Positions 1-7,600 of a stretch of 10,795 nt of DNA are shown piece by piece. The translations under genes and the position numbers were made by a program. The notes beneath the pieces were generated by a model, which saw nothing but the letters and a program-made list of their open reading frames with translations, searched no databases and was not told where the DNA came from. The stretch is taken from contig JAAMPI010001753.1 in assembly GCA_013054445.1 (NCBI GenBank), positions 1-10,795 on the forward strand, written 5' to 3'. This stretch comes from Cudoniella acicularis. Lineage: Eukaryota; Ascomycota; Leotiomycetes; Helotiales; Helotiaceae. The first letter of the stretch is position 1. Each line of letters begins with the position of its first letter.

Positions 1-43
1 GGAGGGAAGAGGCGCTTCGCCGTATGCAGATGCGGCAGATCAT
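1..43 (-). CDS. 5' end of an unidentified gene, probably for a mitochondrial protein (partial)
   Basis: On the minus strand an ATG at 43-41 opens a frame that stays open to the window edge and reads MICRICIRRSASSL. Arg/Ser-rich, acid-free starts with paired Cys like this are common in fungal mitochondrial matrix and mitoribosomal proteins; that is inference from type, not a family match. The bases before the ATG (about 44-70) read as a CA-rich leader ending CCACCACCACC, a good fungal translation-start context. The gene would run in the same direction as the complex I gene at 472-891. Only 14 codons are visible, so the product cannot be named. An alternative is a plus-strand gene end (frame 3 reads REEALRRMQMRQ and stops at 64-66), which I find less convincing because it then runs into GTG repeats. 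Confidence 0.45.
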   Translation of the reverse strand, partial: MICRICIRRSASSL

Positions 44-471
44 GGTGGTGGTGGTTTGGGGGTGTTGAATTGGTGGATTACAATTGGGGAGTTGAAATGG
101 AGATGAGCTTGGATGGAACTTTTCTGGTGTTTTTGTACGGTGGCCGGGAGTGGGTGAGTGCGCAGATGGTATCAAAACGCGCCCACTGGTTCACGCGACA
201 TTCAAGCAGTTTTATTTAGAAAGTGCTCAGAGTAAAAATAAAAAGGATTGGAAATTAGGAATTTATATTCACGGAGCCATGCTTGGTTGGTTGTTAGGTA
301 TTTTTATATGTACAAGTTCAATGTGGTAGGAGCTTCAATCCATTAGGCGGCCAGTACTGGAAGTGTTCAGAGCTCTGTTCCTTCGCATCCTGCTACCCAC
401 AACATCTGGTGGAGCCGTGAAAAGTGCCCTCAAACACAATTGTTCCCCTTCTTCAAACCTCCCGTCCCCAT
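44..471. other. Intergenic: 3' flank of the complex I gene and promoter/leader of the next minus-strand gene
   Basis: No convincing reading frame on either strand. On the minus strand this should hold the 3' UTR of the complex I gene (stop at 474-472) and the upstream region of the gene starting at 43. A minus-strand AATAAA (plus 211-216) is a possible poly(A) signal, though about 255 nt past the stop. The minus-strand sequence at about 44-130 is C/A/T-rich and G-poor, like a fungal 5' leader. Confidence 0.5.
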
Positions 472-891
472 CTATTGTGACTTGGCGGAGTAATTTGTTT
501 GCTCGAACAGGTATCCCTTAATCTTCGACTCCTTCAATAGCTCGAAATATCGTTCTGTAGACACAATTAAATTAGCCATAAATTCTGTGAGAGCTGCTCA
601 TCTTGATATCTTCAATATAGCAATCGTTCCCCCCTCCAAGCCACCAACCAAATCAAGCTCACCTCGTAGTGCTCCGCATTTCTCCAAATGGTTCACACCC
701 TCCCGGTAATAGCATCTCCCCATCTCTTCCCGTACCAATCGTGCCATCATGCTCTTCACCCATTGCTCCCGAATAATCGCATCTTGCGCCTGCTTAAGTC
801 GTGCCGTATCATCATAATCAACACCGTCGAAAGTAGGCGGAACCTTGGGTTTCTTCGCGAGGAAAGCTGCAGACTCGGGCGTCGGGGCCAT
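472..891 (-). CDS. nuo-12.3: NADH:ubiquinone oxidoreductase (complex I) 12-kDa subunit, NDUFB10/PDSW family
   Basis: Accessory subunit of mitochondrial complex I, in the membrane arm. Two exons: 891-663 and 554-472, with a 108-nt intron (662-555), donor GTGAGC, branch-like GGCTAATTT and acceptor CTACAG. The join is phase 1 and gives a 103-aa protein. Visible marks are the start MAPTPESAAFLAKKPKVPP, the core IIREQWVKSMMARLVREEMG (residues 39-58), then Cys60 and Cys72 spaced C-x11-C, and after the join ERYFELLKESKIKGYLFEQ. This matches what I know of the Neurospora 12.3-kDa subunit. The C-x11-C pair fits the disulfide-stabilised, intermembrane-space-facing NDUFB10 fold. I chose the ATG at 891 because family members start at MxPTPESAAF; an in-frame upstream ATG at 942 would add 17 residues. 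No cleavable presequence is evident, which is usual for this family. It is divergent from the nucleolin-like gene. Confidence 0.93.
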
Positions 892-1252
892 GATGACAAA
901 GGGGGTCGCGGCCTCGAGGGAAATTGAGGTCGAGTAGAGCAATTGAGGGTGGTGGTGAGCTGTCGTTCTCCAGACTCGATGCAGCTCTCTGGAGTTTGGT
1001 GAGGTCCGTTAATTCAATGCAAGTCACGTTTTCAAGCTGGTTCGCGCTAAGACAATCTGGCGCTAGCCCCGCGCCATGATACGCGAAAACGAAAAAATTC
1101 CTCGATAAGAGCTCTTCCACCGCCCGCCAGATCTTTTTTTTTTTCTCCCACCTCCAACCTCTTTCTTCTTCCCACATTTCTACTCGAAGATATCCTTCGA
1201 TCACCACACATCTCCTCTACCCTCCCCTTCATCTCACACACCCATCTACACA
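892..1252. promoter_or_regulatory. Shared divergent promoter of the complex I subunit and nucleolin-like genes
   Basis: The two start codons (891 minus, 1253 plus) face away from each other with 361 bp between, so both promoters and 5' leaders lie here. A long pyrimidine tract (about 1133-1177, beginning with a T run) and a C/T/A-rich leader lead to CACAATGG at the nucleolin start, typical of highly expressed fungal genes. The palindrome AAGAGCTCTT sits near 1107. A 7-bp inverted repeat (968-974 and 988-994, 13-nt loop) lies close to the complex I start. No clear TATA box is seen. Confidence 0.7.
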
Positions 1253-2896
1253 ATGGCAAAGACCAATCCCAAGACTTCCAGCAAGTCCAAGGCTAAGGCC
1301 GAGGTCAAATCACTCTCAACTGTCAAAAATGCCTCCATCACTAAACCATCTCAGACTCCAGTCGCCAAGTCGAAGCAAATCGCCAAAGAGACCGCCACAA
1401 AGGTGAACGGCAAGAAATCCAAGGCCGTTGTGAAGGCTCCTACCCCCTCCTCTGACAGCGAGTCCGACTCCGCCAGCGGCTCTGATTCCGAGTCCGAAGA
1501 AGAGGTTGCAAAGCCTGTCGTCGCCAATGGCAAGGCCAACGGAAAGACAAATGGCAAAGTCGTCGCAAAGAAAGAGGTAGATTCCTCTGACTCCTCCGAT
1601 TCCTCTGATTCATCAGACGATGATTCTGAGGCATCTGATTCTGACTCTGCTCCTTCAAAGCCTGCGGCCGCTGCCGATAGCGATGATTCCGACTCTGACA
1701 GCGGCTCCGAATCTGAGGAGGAAGCTGCCCCTGTCGCCGTCGCAAAGAAGGCTGTCGAGGCTACGAAGAAAGCAGTGAACGGTGCTGCAAAGGCTGTTGC
1801 CAAGGCAGCTGTAAGTCAATTATCTTAAGATTGGAAAGCCTAGCTAATATATCAAAGGAGACCTCTGATGATGATGATGATTCTGCTGAAGACTCTGACG
1901 ACAGCGCTGATGAGGATGAGGCTGCTGATGGATCTGATTCCGACTCTGACTCCAGCGAGAGCGAGGACGAGGCACCATCCAAGAAGCGCAAGGCTGATGA
2001 TGAGCCCGTCGCATCCACCAAGAAGGCCAAGACCGAAGAAGTTGAGGATACTGGCAGCAAGAACTTGTTCGTTGGTAACTTGAGCTGGAACATTGATGAT
2101 GAGTGGTTGTACCGTGAGTTCGAGGAGTTCGGAGAGATCACTCGTGCCAATGTTCTCACCGATAGAGAGTCTGGTCGATCCAAGGGCTTCGGATATGTTG
2201 AGTTCACCAGCTCTGCTTCCGCTGCCGCCGCTCTTGCTGCCAAGAAGGGTGCTTTGATTGATGGTCGTGAGGCCAATGTTGACTTCTCTACCCCAAGAAC
2301 CAACGATGCCCCAAGAGACCGAGCCGACAACCGCGCCAAGCAGTTTGGTGATTCTCAAAACCCACCATCTGATACTCTCTTCGTCGGCAACCTCTCATTC
2401 GATGCTGATCAAGATGTTGTTGGAGAGGCTTTCGGCGAGCATGGAACTGTCGTCAATGTCAGACTTCCAACTGATATGTATGTATCCCACTCATACAATG
2501 CGTTCAATACTAATAATTATTAGGGATAGCGGCAACCCCAAGGGTTTCGGCTATGTTACATTCGACTCCATTGACGGCGCAAAGGCAGCATATGAAGCCA
2601 TGAAGGGCCAAGAGATCGCCGGTCGCCCAGTGCGTCTGGACTACGCAACACCAAAGCCTGATCGTGCTGCCGGAGGTGGCCGAGGTGGTGGTCGTGGCGG
2701 TGGACGTGGTGGTTTTGGTGATCGCGGACGAGGCGGTCGTGGTGGTGGACGTGGGGCCGTGGAGGCTTTGGCGACCGTGGTGGACGAGGTGGCTCAAGAG
2801 GTGGCCGTGGAGGAAGCACAAACCGAGGAGGCTTTGGGGATTTCCAGGGCAAGAAGCAGACTTTCTGATAAGTCCGTTTCCATTGACACAGCATAG
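1253..2896 (+). CDS. gar2: Nucleolin-like nucleolar RNA-binding protein (Gar2/Nsr1 family), RGG tail frameshifted
   Basis: Nucleolar protein of the Gar2 (S. pombe)/Nsr1 (S. cerevisiae)/nucleolin family, needed for pre-rRNA processing and 18S rRNA/40S production. Exons 1253-1810, 1858-2477 and 2524-2896; introns of 47 nt (GTAAGT...AAG, branch GCTAATA) and 46 nt (GTATGT...TAG, branch CTAATAA). Domains: Lys-rich start and Ser/Asp/Glu blocks (about 1-250; likely CK2 targets), an NLS-like KKRK near 228-231, RRM1 about 255-332 (RNP2 LFVGNL 256-261; RNP1 KGFGYVEF 295-302), RRM2 about 359-436 (LFVGNL 360-365; KGFGYVTF 399-406, split from its strand by intron 2), then Gly/Arg repeats from about 440. 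At the G run 2753-2756 the frame changes: the literal reading loses the RGG pattern and stops at 2894-2896 (516 aa). One extra base there would give RGG repeats ending GGFGDFQGKKQTF with stop 2866-2868 (about 507 aa), the expected family tail. Confidence 0.92.
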
Positions 2897-2952
2897 CAAG
2901 AGGACTGCATGCTCGCCGCACAGATATCTGTCTTCCTCTTCTGAGGAAGCAA

Positions 2953-3230
2953 GTGGGTCGTTGGCTTTGTGGGTTGTGGGCTCTTGACTTCTTCTCCTAT
3001 TTATAGGAGCGTGGGCATTGAGATCAAACTTGTGGGCTTGAGACATCATACACAGTGGGCTGTTGGCTTGTGGCTGTCCCTTGGCTTTTTGACACATTGC
3101 GGGCGTTTGGGTACATACATGATTGATCAGTGGGCTTTGAACACAATTTTCTGAAGTCGAGATGAACCTCTTTATATCTTCTTATCCTTGGATAGATGAT
3201 ATCTTGGAGTGGATCGAGCTTCTTGTGGGC
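2953..3230 (+). repeat. Cluster of GTGGGC words downstream of the nucleolin-like gene
   Basis: GTGGGC occurs at 2976, 3011, 3032, 3055, 3130 and 3225, all on the plus strand, often followed by TTG or CTT. Near variants are GTGGGT at 2953 and 2969 and GTGGCT at 3070. Two copies share a longer word (GTGGGCATTGAGATCA at 3011 and GTGGGCTTGAGACATCA at 3032). The segment is in the probable 3' UTR or 3' flank of the nucleolin-like gene. It could be a decayed short tandem repeat or a set of RNA-binding sites; no function is shown. Confidence 0.5.
2994..3009. repeat. Short perfect hairpin in the nucleolin-like gene's 3' flank
   Basis: CTCCTAT-TT-ATAGGAG: a 7-bp perfect inverted repeat with a 2-nt spacer, about 100 nt after the literal stop and 125 nt after the frame-corrected one. 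The RNA hairpin would be weak because the loop must open to about 4 nt. It may be chance or a 3'-end element. Confidence 0.35.
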
Positions 3231-3559
3231 TTCTCGAGGGATCTGATATGTCTGACCGGGTTTACAGTGGAGGGAAAAAGTTTCTGTTTTATTGAAGTGC
3301 GGTAGTTTCGTACTTGTTGCTTGTACCATATGGTGAGTATACCCTGCTTGCTCTTTGGAATTAGCTGCGCTTCCCCCTTTTGGTATTGCGTCTTCGTTGT
3401 AGTAATGAATAGAAATCTTCAAACATCTAGCTCTTGATTTTGCATTGTGAGACACCTGAACTAGCAAATTCTTCGTTCTTCATGGAGGGCATAACTTTGT
3501 CTTCGGGACAGTATCTCGAAACCTTTCTTGACCTATATAGCCTGGAAGACTTACTATAT

Positions 3560-4172
3560 TAAAAGCCATCTCAATTTATTAACTGAGCACGTGCCATGTG
3601 GTGGCGAAATGAATATTGACACTCCTTATCGTTATCGTGATGCATTTTAATTAATCCTATCGGCCTTTCCATTTAACACCACTCCTCATCCATCTCTGGT
3701 TCCTTTCACCTCTTGTCTTGCATCGCCTTTCGCCGCTTGATAACGCGCAGGAGCTTCATTGTACAATCCCATATTTGACTTCCCATCTTTGCGCAATAAT
3801 TTGTGCACCCACCCGTGACTCTCTCCGTCCACATCCTTTTACCTTCCTCAATCGGAAGGTAGAGCCGGGGTTCATCTGCGGCGCAACGGTCTAAAGTACC
3901 GCTCTGGTAGACTTTTAAGGTACCGGTCCATACACACATTCCGATTGATCAATTGTATCTTATCCGGAGGGACACAACTTGATCAGGCAGTTCGGAACCA
4001 TGGTACCAACAACAATCAGGGCAATGCATGTACCACGCGCCATTGCTTGTCCTGGGTAAACTTTACACAAGCTCGAGGTGGGTCAAGCTCCGAAATTTAA
4101 AATAAAAAGCTCATATTGCCCCTCGTTGGGCGATCAGTCACTTCTGTCTTTCCCCCTCGGTGCATTGTCAAG
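3560..4172 (+). promoter_or_regulatory. Promoter region of the sedolisin protease gene
   Basis: A TATA-like AAATTTAAAATAAAAAG lies at about 4093-4109, some 65-80 bp before the chosen ATG. Two adjacent HGATAR sites on the minus strand (plus CTTATC 3635-3640 and GTTATC 3641-3646) are candidate AreA/NIT2 GATA sites, which would suit a nitrogen-repressed secreted protease. The palindrome GCACGTGC (3597-3604) contains an E-box. GATA sites this frequent arise by chance, so regulation is inference. No convincing gene lies in this interval. Confidence 0.5.
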
Positions 4173-6131
4173 ATGTTGACCTGTGTTGTTGCAGCTTTGT
4201 TCGTTGGCTTCGTTACGGCCTCCCCTCTCCGGGTACGATCTCCATACGTTGTGAAAGAAACTCACTTTGTTCCTCGTCAATGGTCTAGAGTTGGCCCTGC
4301 ACCGGCAGACCATATCATTAATCTCCAAATTGGCCTGAAGCAAAATCAAATCGACGAGCTTCAGCGTCATTTGTATGAAGGTATGTCTTTTCCAAGCCAA
4401 ACAGAGCTCAATTGACCATAACTAGTTTCCGACCCCGACCATGATCGATACGGCCAACATCTATCAGTTTCTGAGGTCAATGATTTAGTGAAACCCTCCG
4501 ACGACACCTTAGATCTGGTCGCCGATTGGCTTCTCGACAATGGTATTCATGGCTCGCGACTCGAATACAGCCCGGCAAAGGATTGGATCTCAGTTTCACT
4601 CCCCATCAATGCGGTTGAGAACTTGCTGAAGACAGAATACTCTGTATTCGGCCATGAAGATGGAGATTACCTGGTTCGAACACCGGAATGGTCACTCCCG
4701 CAGCATCTTCACGAGCACATCAATGTCATCCAACCTACGAATTCATTCTTCCGCCCGAAGAAACAGGGAACTACTGTTCTGACCGTTGGGGATATCTCGA
4801 GCGACAAGTGGGCTCCTGTGCCACCTCCTTCACCGGCCTCTTACACACCCGGAGGAGGTGTTGCTGCTGCTTGCAACACTTCAGCAGTTACTCCACTTTG
4901 CCTACGAACATTGTATGGCACAATTGACTATGTCCCTCAAGTTCCAGGAAAGAACAAGGTCGGCTTGAATGATTTCCTTGGAGAATCCAACAATCGATCC
5001 GACACCAAAATCTTCCTTGAACAATACCGCCCAGAAGCTGTGGCAGCAGCGTCAGACTTCCAAGTCGTGATTATTGCGAACGGGAATAATGAGCAGACTC
5101 AAGAAACCCCAGCGGAGCTCGCAGCAGGAAAGGGCCTGGAAGGTAACCTGGACGTCGAAACCATCATTGGCATCGACTGGCCCACTCCCCTCGTTGCCTT
5201 CACAACTGGCGGATCACCCCCCTTCGTCCCCGACCTCACAACCCCAACCAACACAAACGAGCCCTACCTCACCTGGCTCCAATACGTCCTAGCTGAATCC
5301 GATCTCCCCCAAGTAATCTCCACCTCCTACGCCGACGACGAGCAAAGCGTCCCCTACTCGTACGCCAAATCCGTCTGCGACGGCTTCTCGCAACTCGGGG
5401 CCCGCGGCATCTCCCTCTTTTTCGGCAGTGGCGACTTCGGCGTCGGCGTCCCAGGCGACTGCTTCACCAACGACGGGAAAAACACCTCGCAATTCATGGC
5501 CATGTTCCCTACCTCCTGCCCGTACATCACCGCCGTCGGAGCCACCAGAAATATCCCCGAAATCGTCGCCACTGATTCAGCCAACGGCTTCGTCTCCGGC
5601 GGCGGATTCTCTCAATATTTCCCGCGCCCCTCTTACCAGGATTCCGTCGTTCCTGATTACATTAAATCGCTCGGGACCCAGTTCTCTGGCTTGTACAACA
5701 CTTCTGGGCGCGGATATCCTGATGTTTCGGCGCAAGGATATCATTTCACCACAATTTGGAATGGATCCCTAGCTATCCTGGACGGAACGTCGGCGGCTAC
5801 ACCTACAGTCGCCGCAATTGTAAGTCTCGTCAACGATGCGTTGATTGCTGCTGGAAAGAGCCCCCTTGGGTTCTTAAATCCGTGGTTGTATAAGAGGGGC
5901 TTTAAGGCGTTTACCGATGTTACGAGTGGGAGTGCTGTCGGGTGCGGTACGACGGGCTTCCCGGCGCAGGTGGGCTGGGATGCTGTTACGGGGTTTGGGA
6001 CACCGGTATGTAATTTTTATTTTCCCTTTATAGAGAGAGAGGACGAAAGAGTGAGGCTAATGAGTGAATATTAGTATTTCCCGAAGATCGTCGCGGAGTT
6101 GGGCGTCTCCTCCGGTGGGAAGGGGTGGTGA
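4173..6131 (+). CDS. Secreted tripeptidyl-peptidase, sedolisin family (S53) preproprotein
   Basis: Acid-active serine-carboxyl peptidase expected to release tripeptides from protein N-termini outside the cell. Exons 4173-4380, 4426-6005 and 6075-6131; introns of 45 nt (GTATGT...TAG) and 69 nt (GTATGT...TAG, branch GGCTAATG). Both joins keep frame, giving 614 aa. Residues 1-16 form a signal peptide (MLTCVVAALFVGFVTA). A pro-kumamolisin activation domain fills about 20-200. The catalytic domain has the Glu308-x3-Asp312 pair (LEGNLD), oxyanion Asp406 in FGSGDFG, and Ser525 in DGTSAATP. Asp567 (DVTSG) and the GWDAVTGFGTP segment (Asp588) fit the C-terminal calcium site. N-glycosylation sequons lie at Asn220, 422, 494 and 515. 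The protein ends in GGKGW with no anchor, so it should be released. I chose ATG 4173 because it begins the signal peptide and lies after the TATA-like box; an in-frame ATG at 4116 is probably untranslated. All catalytic residues are present. Confidence 0.95.
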
Positions 6132-6400
6132 CTAGGTGACTCGCTTCTTAAGTTGGGGGTTGTGTTGAATGTTGTTCGTGTTGTATATATTAATTTCTAA
6201 AAGAAGTGACTTAGCTACTACCTTGAATTGAACAAATAAGTGGATAAGTAATCACCTAATCGCTGGTGTCGTGTTTAAGGACGTATTAGAATCTCCGCTA
6301 GAAACCTTTTAATATTAAGAAGGTAAAGTAAGTCGTACATAGTAGTGTATACTCTAATCGGGACGGCGCGCTGGTCCTTGATTTACTCCACTCGAGTATC
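6132..6400. other. 3' flank of the sedolisin gene
   Basis: Ordinary-looking sequence grading into the AT-rich tract; CpA and TpG are still present. TATATATTAA near 6183-6192 and AAATAAG near 6234-6240 could serve 3'-end formation. No reading frame of note. Confidence 0.4.
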
Positions 6401-6800
6401 CCGAGATTGATAGATATTTATTCTTATAATAACCTATCTACCTTTTTTCAGATTTTGTTTCTTTCTCTTTTTATATATTGTTATAAATGATTTTCTCTTA
6501 TTTCCCTTTATAAAAGAAAAAAAAAAAGAAATACTTACTAATATTATTAATAACTTAAACTAGGTAGCTCTCTTTCCCTCGATTTCATTTACGGCCTGAC
6601 TATTAGCACTCTATATAATCTACGTATTTAGATACCCTATATAAGTATAAGCATATAAACTAAATCATCTAAGCGGATGTATAGAAGAGTGAGGTGAGTT
6701 TTATAAGAGTTTTTTTTCGCTAGGGATGAGTAGCGGTTGATAAGGGGGTTCATGGGGGGAAGAGAGGGCTGTTTGCGTTGTGTTTAGTGAGAGGATAGTA

Positions 6801-6828
6801 GGGGAGATAGGGGAGGTAGGGAGGTGGG
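6801..6828 (+). other. G-quadruplex motif within the AT-rich tract
   Basis: Four G runs of 3-4 (6801-6804, 6810-6813, 6819-6821, 6826-6828) with loops of 5, 5 and 4 nt fit the G3+N1-7 rule. The surrounding 6790-6880 is purine-rich. It may be a degenerate purine microsatellite rather than a selected structure. Confidence 0.5.
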
Positions 6829-6926
6829 ATTCTTAGGGGATATTGTAAGGAGAATAGAAGTGTAAGGGAGAGTATTAGATATAGTGAGTCCTCTTAATTT
6901 TTTCTTCTATACTAAACTATAATAAA

Positions 6927-6950
6927 CTATCTATCTACCTACCTACCTAA
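6927..6950 (+). repeat. CTAY tetranucleotide microsatellite
   Basis: Six tetranucleotide units: CTAT, CTAT, CTAC, CTAC, CTAC, CTAA. It lies in the RIP-like tract. Confidence 0.7.
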
Positions 6951-7451
6951 CGTAGCCCTCCCTCCTTTCTCTTCTAAAATACTAATACTATACTTTTTTT
7001 TATTCTTTTAACTCTTATTATCTACTCTTTTATAAGTTTAATAATTATATCTATTAAATATCTAAAATAATAATATAAAATAAAACTATTTATATATATA
7101 ATATTATCTAGAACTAAAACAGTATCTAATAAATCTCTATTAATATCTTATATAAAAACTATTAGCTTTGTTATTCTTTATAACTATAACTATAAGAAGG
7201 AGGTATTAATAGATAATACTTAGAAATACTTTTATTATAGTCGACCTATCCTTTATAGATATTAGTAGTATAGCCTTAGAGACTCTAAATTCCCTCTGTT
7301 AATCAGTAGCTACTAGGTGCCTTAGATATTAAGACACCGAATAAGCATCTATACCTCTAATATATATATACTCTATTATATTTATATATATTAATTATTC
7401 TTTAATATTAAAAATAAAATTTATACTATTATAATTAAGCTATAAAAAATT

Positions 7452-7473
7452 ATTAAGATTTTATTAAGATTTT
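7452..7473 (+). repeat. Short tandem duplication, ATTAAGATTTT x2
   Basis: Two perfect adjacent copies of an 11-bp unit (7452-7462, 7463-7473) in the AT-rich tract. Likely replication slippage. Confidence 0.6.
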
Positions 7474-7600
7474 ATAAAAGCGCTAAAAGGTTATATATAT
7501 AATTTCTCTCTCTCGGTAGCTAGTTAACTTCTCTCTAGAACTATGTTCTTTCTAGAAGCATCTAGGTAATTTATAGTAACTTAATTATAAAATAGCCCCA

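Larger units (their letters stand above)
2897..3559. other. 3' flank of the nucleolin-like gene, no gene seen
   Basis: Apart from the GTGGGC cluster and hairpin I see no coding signal. Open frames on both strands lack family resemblance, good starts or introns. The T- and G-rich plus strand is consistent with a long 3' UTR. No tRNA-like or clear C/D-box snoRNA structure could be supported. Confidence 0.5.
6400..7600. mobile_element. AT-rich, CpA/TpG-depleted tract: probable RIP-degraded repeat relic
   Basis: The tract is rich in TA and nearly lacks CpA and TpG, the expected footprint of fungal repeat-induced point mutation (CpA to TpA on either strand). By direct reading, 6887-7296 (410 nt) has one CpA (7120) and one TpG (7169), and 7348-7543 (196 nt) has neither. 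CpT and ApG remain common, so this is not just low GC. No coding frame survives. RIP acts on duplicated DNA, so the ancestor was probably a transposon, but no family can be recognised. A purine-rich block at about 6670-6890 is less affected. The borders are gradual and approximate. Confidence 0.7.

Noticed and set aside
1351..1803. Long minus-strand frames opposite the nucleolin-like acidic region
   Set aside because: Mirror effect of Ser/Asp/Glu codon bias; the plus-strand protein is clearly the real product.
2510..3097. Minus-strand frame opposite the RGG tail and 3' flank
   Set aside because: Thr-rich reading is the antisense of Gly/Arg codons, with no independent support.
3170..3260. Possible C/D-box snoRNA (GATGAT...CTGA) in the nucleolin-like gene's flank, given that nucleolin genes host snoRNAs in animals
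   Set aside because: The C box is imperfect, no closing stem was found and no rRNA-complementary guide could be shown.
3024..3467. 147-codon minus-strand frame downstream of the nucleolin-like gene
   Set aside because: Composition is random-like, with no domain or family resemblance, and it overlaps the probable 3' UTR of the opposite strand.
3706..3939. 77-codon minus-strand frame before the sedolisin gene
   Set aside because: No recognisable motif or intron support; it lies in the promoter region.
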